Assembly (NCBI RefSeq): GCF_910594005.1
Contig: NC_057848.1
Location: 135,976,155 to 136,040,154, forward strand
Length of the DNA: 64,000 nucleotides
Direction: 5' to 3'
Origin: Cervus elaphus
Taxonomy: Eukaryota > Chordata > Mammalia > Artiodactyla > Cervidae
Program-made: the position numbers and the translations under genes
Shown: positions 24,700 to 36,640 of the stretch, one piece after another
Numbering within the stretch: the first letter of the stretch is position 1
Layout: the number at the start of each line of letters is the position of its first letter
Notes under the pieces: generated by a model
Seen by the model: the letters and a program-made list of their open reading frames with translations, nothing else
What the model was told of the DNA's origin: nothing
The model's database searches: none

Positions 24700-24860
24700 T
24701 TATGCTTATTTACTCATCAGATCCCCACAACAACCCTATGAATTAATTACTATTATTATCCCCACTTTACAGATGGGGAAAACTGAGGCACAGAGAGATT
24801 GTCTCCCCAGGAGACACAGTGAACAAGTGGCAGAGCCGGAATTTGTACCCAGGAAGATTT
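24700..24860 (-). repeat. MIR SINE
   Basis: 'acaacaaccctatgaattaa', 'ttacagatggggaaaactga' and 'aagtggcagagccgg' match reversed MIR closely. Confidence 0.85.
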
Positions 24861-25122
24861 ACTTCGGAGTTCCATACATAATGATCATGCTATGCCTGGT
24901 CTCCTGCAACACATGGTGGGAAACACATGGAAGTGATCCCCATCCCCCAGCATCCCAAACACTGACTTTCATCCCTCCCCAAACACTCCATTTTTAAGAA
25001 ATAAACTCTGAATGTCAACTCATACTGATTCTTGCAGTGGTTTTGATGTTTTTAAAAGCCCACATTTTACAGCTCTGGTCTTAAATTTACTACTTTTTGG
25101 GACAAATGCCAAATGGCACAGC

Positions 25123-25159
25123 AAAAAAAAAAAAAAAAAAAAGAGAGAAAGAGAGAGAA
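25123..25159 (+). repeat. A20 tract followed by GA-rich low complexity
   Basis: Twenty A from 25123 to 25142, then a gagagaaagagagagaa tract. No SINE body or target-site duplication was found next to it. Confidence 0.8.
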
Positions 25160-25445
25160 CCCTAAAGGAGAGAGGCCATACCTTCTCTGTAAGCCCAGCC
25201 CCTGAGAAAAACCTTTACCTTGTAGCTAACAACAGCAACAAAAGCTTCTGCCTCAATGGGCAAAGGGTAGGAATGTGGGTTGTGGTCAGTTTTCTTGGTA
25301 GCAGCAACCAGGCTGTGGACAAAAATTTCACTTGCGCATTTGTAAGCCTGAGGCTGCCTAACTGGCCAAATGGTGTCCATTCACATTCCTCCTTTGCAAA
25401 GCAGTCAGAACCATGCAAATATGGTCATAGCACTGACCTGTTTTT

Positions 25446-25623
25446 TGCTGTTGTTGTTTTTCTTTATATATACATATATATATATTTATTGAAGTGTAGC
25501 TAAGTTACAATGTGCATAGCAAGGTGATTCGGTTATACATATACACACATATTATTTTTGAGATTATTTTCCATTATAGGTATTGACTGTAGTTCCCTGT
25601 GCTATATAGTAAAACTTTGTTAC
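25446..25623 (-). mobile_element. Short 5'-truncated L1 insertion
   Basis: The block 'attgaagtgtagctaagtta', 'caaggtgattcggttataca' and 'gtagttccctgtgctatata' is the reverse of an artiodactyl L1 3' end. The 15-bp duplications cactgacctgttttt at 25431-25445 and 25624-25638 are perfect. A (TA)n tract sits inside. Confidence 0.85.
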
Positions 25624-26459
25624 CACTGACCTGTTTTTAAGCTATTGGGGGCTAAAAACTTGGGGTGGTTGTGCTGTAGAGTCTAGACCCTGTGGACATC
25701 TTCAGACTCATCTTCCACCTCTGGCACTCCCCTGTGCCCAGCAAACTCCAGCCATGCTGGCCTTCCCTGAGCCTCAGACTCTCCTTCTGGAGACCCCAGG
25801 GTCTTTGAACATGTCATTCTCTCTCTTCAGAATATGCTCCTCCAACCCTCTTTGAGCCAGTTTAGTGGTTCTCATAGCGAGTTCCTGAGAACAGCAGCAG
25901 GAGCCTCTGCTCCAATGAAATTTTTGTGTCCAGCTTTGTTCTACTTGGAAATTTGCCAAACGAGCCACATTTCCTGTCCAAAGTTAGACAAGTCCTATAA
26001 CTCCCAAGTGCCTCCAATGGGATCTGGCGTGAAAAGCTTTGCCTGGCCCCGTGCCTAAGCAGGGATCACCACCCCTCCCTGAACAATGAAGGGATGAAAT
26101 GTGCCCCCTCTCTCTCATTCAGGACATGCTGGAGAGCTGGTGGTCTGGCAGGCGGAGAGGAAGGCAAGAGGACCGAGCGAGAGCAAGGTGGGTCGAGAGA
26201 GAGACTAAGTCACGTATAAGACAACAAGTGGAGATGCATGAACTCCTGCTGCCTCTGGGAGAGGGGATGGTCTATGTGATAATCCAGCCCCTACGGATGT
26301 GTTGGATTCTTCCATTTCTGTACTAATCCAGTCACTGTGAGATCTGGCCATACGTCTCTCTCTTGCTGGACACCCCGAGTGAGCTGCCTTTACATAAGAT
26401 TGCCTGAATGAGTTATATACAAAATAGGAAGTATGGCACATCTTATGTCTTCATCTGAG

Positions 26460-27175
26460 TCACTGAAAAAAAATAATATTGCTTAGTAGAAGGCAAGTGA
26501 TGGAGTTTGGCTTGCCACTGGAGACCTCCCTGAAGACTGACGTCAATGGATATCCATACTTGCGGATAGCTAGCGCTCGCCGACATCCTGATTGTCCTCT
26601 TCTTGCCAGTCCCATGGCTAAATCTCATCTCCCAGAGCCTTGTTGCCAGATGGTCCCATGTGACTGCACTCTGGCTGGTGGAATGTGGGTGGAGATGCTG
26701 TACACCATTTCTAGTCCTGGCTATCAACAATCTCTCCTGCAAGATTCTCTTATCTTTCCCTTCTTGAAGCCTTGAAGGCCAGAAATTACAGATGGCAGCA
26801 TCATAAGATGGAAGAACCCATGTGTCCTAATGACTATGTGGGGCCAAATCCCCTCTTGCTGATGACATTGTGCTGGTGCTAGTGGTAAAGAACCCACTTG
26901 CCAATGCAGGTAGACATAAGAGATGCGAGTTCTATCCTTGGGTCGAGAAGACCCCCCTGGAGAAGGAAATGGCAACCTACTCCAGTATTCTTGCTTGGAG
27001 AATCCCATGGACAGAGGAGCCTGGTGGGCTATAGTCCATAGGGTTGCTAAGAGTCAAACACAACCGAAATGACTGGACACACAAGCATGCACATGATGCA
27101 AATAGGTAATTTTGTTGCTTGAGTTACTGAGAGTTGGGGGATGTAATCTACTTTGACTGATACCAAAATGGGGAC
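26460..27175 (+). mobile_element. LTR-like ancient repeat interrupted by a Bov-tA
   Basis: Ancient repeat with 'agatggtcccatgtgactg' on the left and 'gcttgagttactgagagttg' on the right of a SINE. The right end recalls the last part of decayed mammalian LTRs. Boundaries and family uncertain. Confidence 0.35.
26868..27092 (+). mobile_element. Bov-tA SINE
   Basis: 'agtggtaaagaacccacttg', then 'ggagaaggaaatggcaacct' and 'aatcccatggacagaggagc'. The head is degenerate and the tail CA/GCA-rich. Confidence 0.88.
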
Positions 27176-27594
27176 CAGAAGTGGAGTTTAAACCAACAAA
27201 GGCATAAAGCTAATTAATCAGCTATAATTTAGCAAAATGTAGTACCAGCCAACCCACTTTGTCCATATTTTCCATAAGAATAAGCTGTGAGATTTTGTGA
27301 AATGCCTTCTTATATCACGAATCATTATGTGTATTGTTTTTCCCTGCACTACTGGGTGATTTTCTCTGATTTATCTATAAAAAGATATACCATAAGTTTG
27401 GCCTGACTTGTGTATAATGAATCTTTGTGGGTTCTCAATGATCTTTCCTCCTTCCCTCCCTTCCTTCCTCTGCCTCCTTTTCTTTCATTCTTTTGCCAGG
27501 AATTAAAAAAAAACACACCTCAAATAGTTGAAAATTTTTTTCCTAGGAATCATTCTCAATTTTATGGTTCTATAATTCCTCAAAAATCTACTGT

Positions 27595-27624
27595 TCTCTC
27601 TCTCTCTCTCTTTTTTTTTTTTTG
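27595..27624. repeat. (TC)n-T low-complexity tract
   Basis: CT dinucleotides followed by a T run. Confidence 0.8.
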
Positions 27625-27759
27625 GAAAAGCAAGACACTTATTCTTTTTCACTAGATTTTAGCTTCCATGAATGTAGAAAAATATGTACTTTGACCACTT
27701 CACAGAAAATGCCAGAACCTTGTAACAGTTTAACTCCATTTACTCCCTCCTGCCAGAAT

Positions 27760-28010
27760 AACTTACACTTACTGAGTACCTGCTATGTGTCAATGCTCTA
27801 AGTACTGCATTTGTGCTGACTCATTTAATCCTCACTGCAACCCTATGAAGCTGGTGATTTATTATTCCCATTCTACAGTTGTGAACACTGAGGCACAGAG
27901 AGGTGAAGCAATCTCCCTGGAATGGGGGCGGTTCCCAGCTTATTGGTGGCAGAACTGGGATTCAAATCCCAGCGGCCTATCCTGAGAGGCCACGTGCTCA
28001 ACCATCACAG
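27760..28010 (-). repeat. MIR SINE, nearly full length
   Basis: 'cacttactgagtacctgcta', 'gactcatttaatcctcactg', 'gaacactgaggcacagagag' and 'actgggattcaaatccc' follow the reversed MIR consensus throughout. Confidence 0.9.
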
Positions 28011-28339
28011 TCTATGGTGACCTTGGCAGATCTGTAGGCTGTGTTTGGTTTGTTTTGATTGTATTTTTCCTCCTTTCCTAAATGTATCATCTCTACTTTC
28101 CCCTCACCAGCAGTGTCCAAGTGAATAGAAAGAAGCATCCCAACCCAGTGGGATTCCAACACCAGGGTGGACAAGGAAACCCAGACCATCTGGCAATTTA
28201 AGCCATCCCCCCAACCTGTCCCTTCCCCCACCCCACCCCAGGCAGGGAAGAAGCAGTCATCCTTGGCCCTGACATCAGTGAAGCCCACCAAAGCCAGTGT
28301 CTTGGACACCCACTCTCACTTGCTACCTGGTAACTTCCC

Positions 28340-28520
28340 CTAGAGCACTTGGGGGGCAAAGGAGAAGGAACACGCCTGCAATGTAATTAACACTATAACA
28401 ACTTGTTTCCCCCTTGGAGAATTACACCATTAGCTGCTTCAATTGTGCATGAAATATAAATTACATTACTCGGAGGCATCATGTCGGAGCAGACGCGATG
28501 CTAAGTGACGAGGCTCTACA
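28340..28520. other. Candidate conserved enhancer-like block
   Basis: Repeat-free, AT-rich core with TAATTA at 28384-28389, 'ccattagctgcttcaattgt' and 'aaatataaattacattactc', next to CpG-bearing 'cagacgcgatgctaagtgac'. Such motif density resembles developmental enhancers. No experimental or comparative support is available here. Confidence 0.35.
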
Positions 28521-28734
28521 CTGTGCATCCCACTCCCCAGTCAGCAGGTCAAAAGGAACACAAGCCCCGAGGCCTAAAGCCAGCAGATCTGCCCCATGAT
28601 CTCCCTGGCTGTTCCAGCCTCGGAGGACCCTGTGCAGAGGAGAACCTTTCCCGGGTAGTCCAGGTAACCAGACCCAAAGAGCATCATCCCCAGCTCCTAG
28701 ACACAAGCAGAAAAAAGTGGCTGCTTTCTTTTTC

Positions 28735-28736
<2 letters not shown>

Positions 28737-28775
<39 letters not shown>
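28737..28775. repeat. (TG)n microsatellite
   Basis: About 19 uninterrupted TG units. Confidence 0.95.
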
Positions 28776-28778
<3 letters not shown>

Positions 28779-30213
28779 GGCTAGTCTGGGGTATTAACCT
28801 GTCAGGCTGAGTGGGAGGCCAGTGAGCAAATGTACTTGAGAAGGGAGGGAGGTAATCCTTCATCAGTCAGATCCAAAGTTGTCCCCAGCATCCATTCATC
28901 CTGCCGTCCATCAATTCACCTGCTGAAAGGCTCCCAGTCCCCACCTGGGCCAGGCCCACACAGCTCCCTACTTTGTTTCAACGCCAACTGTCTGGCACTA
29001 ACCTAAGCCAGCTTGAGACCCTCACTCTGTGTATCATTAAGGCTCTAGGCTGATAAGCTACTGAGCAAGAGGGTGCAGGGTTTTGGCCTGTCATCCTTCT
29101 TTCAGGGACACTAAAGAACTTTCCAAATCCCAGTGTCACAGGAAGGGGTCTTTGCTTTGTCAGAAAAGATACGAGCTGATTTGTATCTGTTTCCATGTTG
29201 AGAGGGGGAAGGGACACTGGGTACCAATAGCTATGGCTACAGTTGTGTCTTTTATCTGAAGCCACCAGGCCTCTGATCCAGGGGCTCCAGTCCATCTCTT
29301 TCTTGGCGCCCTGGTGCCTGGTCCGCTGGGGAAAGTGGCGGTGGGGGGGCTGCCCCTGGGGTGCCATCGACAGCTGCTGGGCAGGCTGGGAGCCAGCCCC
29401 CCTCTCACCGGAGCCCCTGTTAGGGCAGGAAGTTTGGAAACCCAGTCTGAAGCTGCAGGAGAAATTTGGGAAAATATCGTGCAATTACCCTAATGACAGC
29501 TGTACAAATCACACAACCACCCCTCAAATCCCCTGCCGCCAAGCAGAGCCAAAAACAGGAAGAGCCAAAACCCACATATGGAGCCAGGGAGACCTCTGGA
29601 AGCGGTCCCTGCGGAGGGCCTGGGCTGGGGGAGGGGGAGCCAGAGCTGGAAAGGCTGCAGGGGCTCCGGCTCTGGCGGGGCAGGAGGGGACCACCTCGGG
29701 ACCACCCTCTCTGGCACAAACCTGAGCCCCAGCCCACAGAGGTCCTCCCGGCTGCCTTCTCTGCAAGCCTTCCGGCCCCATGCTCCCTCCCAGACCAGAG
29801 CTGTCCGGGAGACTCCAAACCAGGCCTCCAGGGGATGGGGTGACAGCTGTCAGCTCCTGGTATTTGTCTGGCTTGGGAAACCTCCTCCATCCTGTAAATC
29901 CAAATATTGTCTTGGACTTTGATCAAAACACAGATCAAGTCTGTCCTCCTCCTTTTCTCACGGAGCCATCCTGGGCTCCCACAGCCTGGTCAGGAAACCG
30001 AAAAACACGCCACTGCACTCTGCAGTCCCTCTCTTGATTCCTGGCTCCTTTAGAACCATCTGCTGGGAGCAATCACAGAACTGCCAGATGGGGGCTAGGG
30101 GTTTCTGTTTCAGATATCTGTCTCTCTCCTTCTCTGGCTGCACCATAGTTCTAGGTACACAGTACGTGTTTCATCATACACCCACAGGATGCTGCCAAAG
30201 GATTGTTTTTCAA
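28776..30213. other. Unique sequence, no gene recognised
   Basis: GC-rich around 29580-29720. Open frames on both strands there reflect base composition, with no recognisable domain. 29830-29940 carries a TCF/LEF-like 'ctttgatcaaa' motif. Confidence 0.4.
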
Positions 30214-30225
30214 CCATCCGATTTC

Positions 30226-31183
30226 AGTTCAGTTCAGTTCAGTCGCTCAGTCATGTCCAACTCTTTGTGACCCCATGAACTGCAGCACACCAGGCCTCCC
30301 TGTCCAACACCAACTCCCGGAGCACCCAAACTCATGTCCATTGAGTTGGTGATGCCATCCAACCATCTCATCCTCTTTGTCCCCTTATCCTCCTGCCCTC
30401 AATCTTTCCCAGCATCAGTGTCTTTTCAAATGATGCAGCCCTTTGCATCAGGTGGCCAAAGTACTGGAGTTTCAGCTTCAACATCAGTCCTTCCAATTAA
30501 CACCCAGGACTGATCTCCTTTAGGATGGACTGGTTGGATCTCCTTGCAGTCCAAGGGACTCTCAAAAGTCTTCTCCAACACCACAGTTCAAAAGCATCAA
30601 TTCTTCGGCACTCAGCTTTCTTTATAGTCCAACTCTCACATCCATACATGACCACTGGAAAAACCATAGCCTTGACTAGACGGACCTTTGTTGACAAATT
30701 AATGTCTCTGCTTTTTAATATCCTGTCTAGGTTGGTCATAACTTTCCTTCCAAGGAGTAAGCGTCTTTTAATTTCATGGCTGCAATCATCATCTGCAGTG
30801 ATTTTTGAGACCAGAAAAATAAAGTCAGCCACTGTTTCCACTGTTTCCCCATCTATTTGCCATGAAGTGACAGGATCGGATGCCACGATCTTAGTTTTCT
30901 GAATGTTGAGCTTTAAGCCAACTTTTTCACTCTCCTCTTTCACTTTCATCAAGAGGCTCTTTAGTTCTTCACTTTCCGCCTTAAGGGTGGTGTCATCTGC
31001 ATATCTGAGGTTATTGATATTTCTCCCGACAATCTTGATTCCAGCTTGTGCTTCCTCCAGCCCAGCGTTTCTCATGGTGTACTCTGCATATAAGTTAAAT
31101 AAGCAGGGTGGCAATATACAGCTTTGACGTACTCCTTTTCCTATCTGGAACCAGTCTGTTGTTCCATGTCCAGTTCTAACTGG
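30226..31183 (-). mobile_element. BovB (RTE-type) LINE, 5'-truncated copy
   Basis: Read on the minus strand it encodes the second half of the BovB reverse transcriptase and ends with the ACTGAA-type repeats characteristic of BovB 3' ends (cagttcagttcagttcagtc on the plus strand). Flanking sequences ccatccgatttca (30214-30226) and acatctgatttca (31184-31196) look like a diverged target-site duplication. About 960 bp is too short to be autonomous. Confidence 0.95.
30497..31114 (-). pseudogene. BovB reverse transcriptase fragment
   Basis: An open stretch of about 205 codons belonging to the BovB LINE. It contains the reverse transcriptase catalytic signature YADD (codons at 31003-30992) in the context NNLRYADDTT, then NIQKTKI, KVRLVKAMVFPVVMYGCESW and the LWCWRRLLRVPWTARRSNQSIL segment. 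The N-terminal endonuclease and the first part of the RT are missing. The frame breaks after ISPGC, while homologous DNA continues in another frame towards 30226. The copy is therefore a dead fragment, not a host gene. Confidence 0.9.
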
Positions 31184-31199
31184 ACATCTGATTTCACGG

Positions 31200-31290
31200 G
31201 ATGGAATTTGAGGTAGGTACTGATGGCTCCATTTTACAGATTGGGAAATTGAGACTCGAGAGGGAGCACAGAGGTAGCTTACAGTACTTG
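31200..31290 (-). repeat. MIR SINE fragment
   Basis: 'ccattttacagattgggaaa' followed by 'ttgagactcgagaggg' resembles the reversed MIR core. Confidence 0.5.
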
Positions 31291-31337
31291 GGTGTCTGTT
31301 GAGTACTCATGCCAGGCTCAGGTTAGGCATGGGCGTG

Positions 31338-31556
31338 CATGTGTGCTTGCTAAGTTGCTCCAGTCGTGTCCAACTCTTTGCGACCCCATGAACTGTAGCC
31401 TGCCAAGCTCCTTTGTCCATGGGATTCTCCAGGCAAGAATACTGGAGTGGGTTGTCATACCCTACTCCAGGGGATCTTCCTGACCCAAGGATCGAACTTG
31501 CATCTTTTAAGTCTCCTGCACTAACAGGCGGGTTCTTTACCACTAGTGCCACTTGG
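31338..31556 (-). mobile_element. Bov-tA SINE
   Basis: 'gttgctccagtcgtgtccaa' to 'ttctttaccactagtgccac', in reverse orientation. Confidence 0.92.
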
Positions 31557-32044
31557 ATTCAGCACAGGGATAATGAATATGAGGATGTCATCAATCCTGG
31601 CTCTGGGAGGGCGAGGGGCTTATTGCTCATTGAGAGGGTGGGAGGCTCTGTTTCTTTGCTTTGTGACCTGTAGATGAGAGAGTTGCAGAGAAGTCCATCC
31701 CTGGGGGCGTCCCACACAACTGAGTGAAAAGCAAAGACCAGAGAAGGAAGACTGCTCTGAACTCATGGCTGGAAGGGCTGTCCCTTGCCTGTAGATTAGA
31801 TGAGAACTGGAGGACCATTATGTGGCCTGGTGAGGGATCGAAGATGACTGATTTCTCTAGGACAATGCGGCTTCTAATGTAATTCGTGACAATTGTTGTA
31901 GTTAAGTCGCTAAGTCATGACAATAGCTACCAGTTTTTGAAAGGTCATCCCGTGGCAGGCCTGGTGCTGCATCTTTTCCCACGTTATCTCTGCAGCAAAA
32001 AAGGGTGCTGATAACCACTGTGATCTGTTGCTGCCATGCTGCCC

Positions 32045-32155
32045 TAGGTTTCAATCCTGACTCTATCACCATATCCCAGCTGTGTGACCTTGGCTGAGTC
32101 ATGGAACCTTCTCTGGCTGTCTGAAGGAAGGGGATATAATTGTTCTTCTCTCATA
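32045..32155 (+). repeat. MIR SINE
   Basis: 'ccagctgtgtgaccttggct' and 'gagtcatggaaccttctctg' match forward MIR. Confidence 0.75.
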
Positions 32156-32159
32156 TTTT

Positions 32160-32555
32160 AGAACCCCTGTACTCAAAGTGTGGGCTTCCCAGGTGGCACT
32201 AGTGGTAAAGAACCTGCTTGCCAATGCAGGAGACATAAGAGATTTGTGTTATATCCCTCGGTAGGGAAGATCGTTTGGAGGAGGGCATGGCAACCCAATC
32301 CAATATTCTTGCCTGGATAATCCCACGGACAGAGGAGCCTGGCGGGCTACAGTCCGTAGGGTCACACAGAGTTGGACACGACTGAAGCGACTTAACACAT
32401 ACGCACGCACTTCTAGTGTGGTCTGTGGACCTGCGACATCTGCATCCATCATTAGATATGCAGAGTCTCCAGCCCTGTCCCAGGCCTGCTGAATCCAAAT
32501 CTGCATATTTCCAAGACCCCCAGGGGGTTCACATGGATGCTATAAACACTGGGTG
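32160..32555 (-). mobile_element. MER5A-like hAT element interrupted by a Bov-tA
   Basis: 'gtactcaaagtgtgg' on the left and 'tctgtggacctgcgacatct' plus 'aatccaaatctgcatatttc' on the right form one reversed MER5A-like element, split at about 32184-32412. Confidence 0.7.
32184..32412 (+). mobile_element. Bov-tA SINE
   Basis: 'ggcttcccaggtggcactag', 'gcttgccaatgcaggagaca' and 'agttggacacgactgaagcg' with an ACGCA-rich tail. agtgtgg occurs on both sides. Confidence 0.92.
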
Positions 32556-32828
32556 GAAACAACACCTGGAGTGGAGTAAGTGCTCTAATAGTTGACTGTG
32601 ATGAGTGTTACCATTTTTTATCTGTCTACTCTTGCAGCATATCCACAGGGCAGGAAACCAAGACTCAGACAAGGTAGATATGTTGCCCCAGCTCCCAGCC
32701 CTCTGTGACCAGAACTGTGAGGCTTTCAGTGCTAAAAACAACAAGGCCCCAGGAAAACCAGTGCATGTTCAATTCTCATCATAGGTGCAGATAACTCCAG
32801 TTTCTGTGGCAGAGCATCACAATAAGCA

Positions 32829-33412
32829 TTTTTTTAAAAATTGTGGTTACAAATACAAATATTAGAAAATGTACCATTTAAAGTGCATGATTCAGTGGCA
32901 TAAAGTAGACTCATAATGTCCTGCAACCATCACCACTTTCTAGTTCCAGATGTTTTCCATGCCCCTGAATGGGAGCCCCATACCCATTAGCCATCATTCT
33001 CATTCTCCTCTTCTCCCTAGCTCTTGGCAACTACTAAGTTACTTTCTCTCTATAGATTTGTCTATCCTGGACATTTCAAATAATAGAACGGACAGTATGT
33101 GGTCTTTTGTATCAGGCTTGTTTCACTTCCCATAGTGTTTTCAAGACTGACTCACATTGTAGCATGTGTTGGAATTTCACTCCTTTTTATGATTAAATAA
33201 TATTTCATTGTATGCAGAGACATTTTGTTTATTAATCCAGCCTTTGATGGACATTTTGGCTCTTTCACCTTTGGCTATTGTGAATAATACTGCTATGAAC
33301 GTTGCTGTACACGTATCTGTTCAAGTCCCTGCTTTTGTACTTCAGGGTCTGTGCCCAGGAGCAGAATTGCTGACTCATGTGGGAATTCTGTGTTTAACTT
33401 GTTGAGAAAACA
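32829..33412 (-). mobile_element. L1M-type LINE 3' part
   Basis: 'catttaaagtgcatgattca', 'ggacatttcaaataatagaa' and 'ggctattgtgaataatactg' are reverse L1 ORF2 end and 3' UTR sequence. Translation is broken throughout. Confidence 0.85.
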
Positions 33413-35640
33413 ACATACATTAAGTCTTCCTGTGTGTTGGGCACTGAAAAGACCCTTTGGATCCAGAGATAAACATCACCTGGACTCTGCCCTCGCCAGC
33501 ATCCTTCCATAGTGAGTCATTTGCCTGTCCAGGTGCCCCTCAGTCCCTTTGGTTGCTGGCCCAGGCTGGATAGCATCATTTTGCATTCTCCTGCTCTCCA
33601 GCCTCCTTTGGGGAACTGGGGGAATATTTACTGTAGGATGAGCCAATTCCAGAGATTTGTGTTGCTCAGTTGTACTGAAGGAGCCAACAAGGGCTAAAGA
33701 AACTGAGTGGAGAGCTGGTGCCAGAGACAGAGAGTCAAGAGATGGAGGGAGGAAGACGAGGGGCGAGGGGAGGGAGGGAGAGTCAATTTCTGGATTCATC
33801 CTTGGGAAAGGAGGAGTAGCCTTGAAGTAAAAGGGTAAAATCCCTGTTTGCTTTCAAGAGGAACTGCTGGGCTGCACCTGGGCCAAGGAGGCCAGGTCTG
33901 GTGGCAGAATTGAACTGCTAGGCATGGGAGGGTACTCAGTGCCTGGGTGGTCAGCATTCAGGGGCTTCCTATGTATTCTGAACTAATTAACAGCCTTTGG
34001 TGATTTTCCAGATTCTTTTCCTGTGACCTCCACCCTGCCCCCCCACAATGGCAGGTGAAGGCTGTTGTGGGAGGTGGGAGGGTGGACCAGGAGAAACCTC
34101 CCACCCCAGGCTGCAGCAGGGAGCAAGCTGGACTGTTTCCCTCACTCAAGGCCCTGGCGCTGTGTTAACTGGGCTTTGTTGCTTTCCCCAGTTTAGCAGC
34201 CAAGACAGAACAAGAGAAGTGAGAGCAGAGAGAGGAAGGAGGAAAAGAAGAGAAAGAGAGAGCCTCTCCTGGAGGCAATAACGACCGGAAGGGCTACAAG
34301 TCCGGATGAGGGGTGGCGGCCATGCAGATGCCACTGCTAAGGTTGGTGGGAAATGAACGAGGGGAGAGGGAAGGGTGGGAGGCCAGTGAAGGCCAGCCTC
34401 CAAGCTGTCTCAAATTAGGTTTCCACTCCCTGACACAGCTGAACAGGCTGTTTTTTTCCCTCTCCACTGTAAACACTCCAGCCTTCACCTCCACCGCACA
34501 CTGAACCCCAAAGTGGGGCCCTTATCTGCCCACCCCTCCCACCAACCTGTCCCTGTTGCCATGGAAACTATCTGGGGTAAGGTGATCTCTCTCTACTTCC
34601 AACCTCCCTGCTTTCAGCACCAATCAATCAAACCCCCCAACCCCATCTCTCAGGGGGAGGTCCTAGGGGAGAGTGAGGAAGGAGAGAAATTAAACACAGG
34701 AAAAAAGAACAACAGTAAAGAAAAATGAACAAAGAGAGGGGGTGATGTAATTCCGGCTGTTGATCAATTCCTTTTGTCCCTCGGGCAACCACACCCTCCC
34801 TGTGCTTAACCCCTAAAGGAGGAAGGGACTCTCTGTGGGGGTTTTCCAGAGCCTCCAGCTTGGACCCAGGGCAGGTAGTATTTCTGGCCATGGAGACCTT
34901 CTGAGAATTTGTCTTCCAAACTGTCCACGCCCCTCCTCTGAAGGAAGGTCACTGGAATGACAAATCAGCCTGGTCATGGGTAATTAGAGGTGGGCTGGAG
35001 CTTACCTGCCAGAGTGAGCAAGGTCGTAATGGGGTTGACCACTGAGAATTTATTTCCTGTGGCAGATTGTATTTTGCACAAATGGCTAAAACAATAGTTT
35101 CTGCCCTACATACTCTCCGGGAATGTTCTCTCACTCACATGCAAAGGTGGAATCTATGTCCCTTCCCCTAGAACCTGGGCAAGGCCTTATGGTGGCCTTT
35201 ATGAGTATAGTAGGGTAGAAGTCAGGTTATGTGACTTCCGAGGCTGGGTCAGAAAAGGCAGTACAGTTTCAGCCTGCTTCTCTCTTGGGACACAACTCTC
35301 AGAGCCTAGCTGCCATGTTGTGAGAACGTGCACACTCCATGGAGAGGCCACATGGAAATGATCCTGACAACAGCCCCTAGCTAACAGCCAGCATCAATAG
35401 CTAGACAAGCAATGAGCAAGCTTTTGAGATGACTCCAGCATTGGCCACCATGTGACAGAAACTACAATGAATCACCTGCCCAAGTCCAGGCAATTCCCAA
35501 CTGATTGTTGCAGTTTTATGCTAATGGAGTGGCTTGTTTCACAGTAACAGAAAACTAGAATGAAGTCATACAATAGGATTTAGAAGTCTGGATACTATGG
35601 CAAGATTTGCCACAACAAGCTCACTTCAGCATCTCAACTT
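33413..35640. other. Unique and purine-rich sequence, no gene recognised
   Basis: GA-rich low complexity at about 33720-33785 and 34195-34270. About 35150-35580 resembles a decayed LTR or DNA-transposon-like repeat ('tgccatgttgtgagaacgtg'). No coding support. Confidence 0.4.
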
Positions 35641-35769
35641 GCTGCTGCTGCTAAGTCACTTCAGTTGTGTCCGACTCTGTGCAACCCCATAGACGGCAGC
35701 CCACCAGGCTCCGCTGTCCCTGGGATTCTCCAGGCAAGAACACTGGAGTGGGTTACCATTGCCTTCTCT
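35641..35769 (-). mobile_element. Bov-A monomer SINE with AGC tail
   Basis: A single Bov-A unit in reverse, beginning 'gctgctgctgctaagtcact' and ending 'gccttctct'. Perfect 12-bp duplications gcatctcaactt lie at 35629-35640 and 35770-35781. Confidence 0.93.
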
Positions 35770-36098
35770 GCATCTCAACTTATCTGCCTCTAAAACCTAA
35801 GAGATTTAATTGTTTTTCATGACCTGGTTGATGGTTGGTTTTGTGCTGGGTACACAAAGCCATAATCAGTTCCTGGTCTGATTAGAAAATGCTGTGAGGG
35901 ACGTAGGTGACAATTACAAACCAAATGATGATTTTGTGCTCCTAAAGAAACCAGCATCCCATTTCTCCTGGGTGCTAGTAGAAAGGTGCTTTCCACCTTT
36001 TATCCCCTTATGAGCTCTTAGAAGCTCATCTATGGATGTCAATCTTAACCTGCAGGTTGTCTATACTTGGTTAGTTGCAAAACCAATGGACTAACTGT

Positions 36099-36312
36099 GA
36101 AGGTGAAAGTGTTAGTTGCTCAGTCATGCCTGACTCTTTGTGATCCCCATGGACTGTAGCCCGCCAGGCTCTTCTGTCCATGGAATTCTCCAGCAAGAAT
36201 ACTGGAGTGGGTTGCCATTCTCTTCTCCAGGAGATCTTCCTGACCCAGGGATCAAACCGGGTCTCCTACATTGCAAGCAGATTCTTTCCTGTCTGAGCCA
36301 CCAGGGAAGCCT
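36099..36312 (-). mobile_element. Bov-tA SINE
   Basis: 'gaaagtgttagttgctcagt' to 'gagccaccagggaagc' in reverse. The duplications ggactaactgt (36088-36098) and ggactatctgt (36313-36323) differ by one base. Confidence 0.93.
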
Positions 36313-36452
36313 GGACTATCTGTATGTTCTCTCAATACTTTCTTTTCTGTGAGAATTATGATCCAATTTTTACTTCTAACTGTGCACTGGCTCCCCTGTT
36401 GTTAGCTGTCACCCTGCCTTCTGCTCAGAAAGTTCTTGAAAATTATATGCAT

Positions 36453-36640
36453 CAGTGGTTTCAAACTTTAGCTTGCATCAGAGTCACATGGAGGGCTTAT
36501 TAAAAACCAGATTCCTGGACTCCACCCTCAGAATTTCAGATTCAATAGGTCTGACTCAGCAAGGCCCAAGATTGTGTTTCTAACAAGCTTCCAGATGTTG
36601 CTGATGCTGCTGATCCGCAGACCACGCTTTGGTAGCACTG
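36453..36640 (+). mobile_element. MER5A hAT DNA transposon, full length
   Basis: 188 bp, close to the known ~189-bp MER5A length. Ends cagtggtttcaaactttagc and ccacgctttggtagcactg form the terminal inverted repeats. Internal blocks 'gagtcacatggagggcttat' and 'caataggtctgactcag' agree. Confidence 0.85.

Noticed and set aside
25123..25159. A20 tract as the tail of a processed pseudogene
   Set aside because: No upstream cDNA-like body and no flanking target-site duplication were found.
29420..29938. Overlapping open frames on both strands, possible exon
   Set aside because: GC-rich composition explains them. There are no domains and no convincing splice sites.
30497..31114. A possible host reverse-transcriptase-like gene
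   Set aside because: It is the RT segment of a truncated BovB LINE, with BovB 3' repeats and flanking duplications.
31890..31918. Short Bov-tA-like piece (gttaagtcgctaagtcatga)
   Set aside because: Under 30 bp and without head or body. It could be chance or a tiny remnant.
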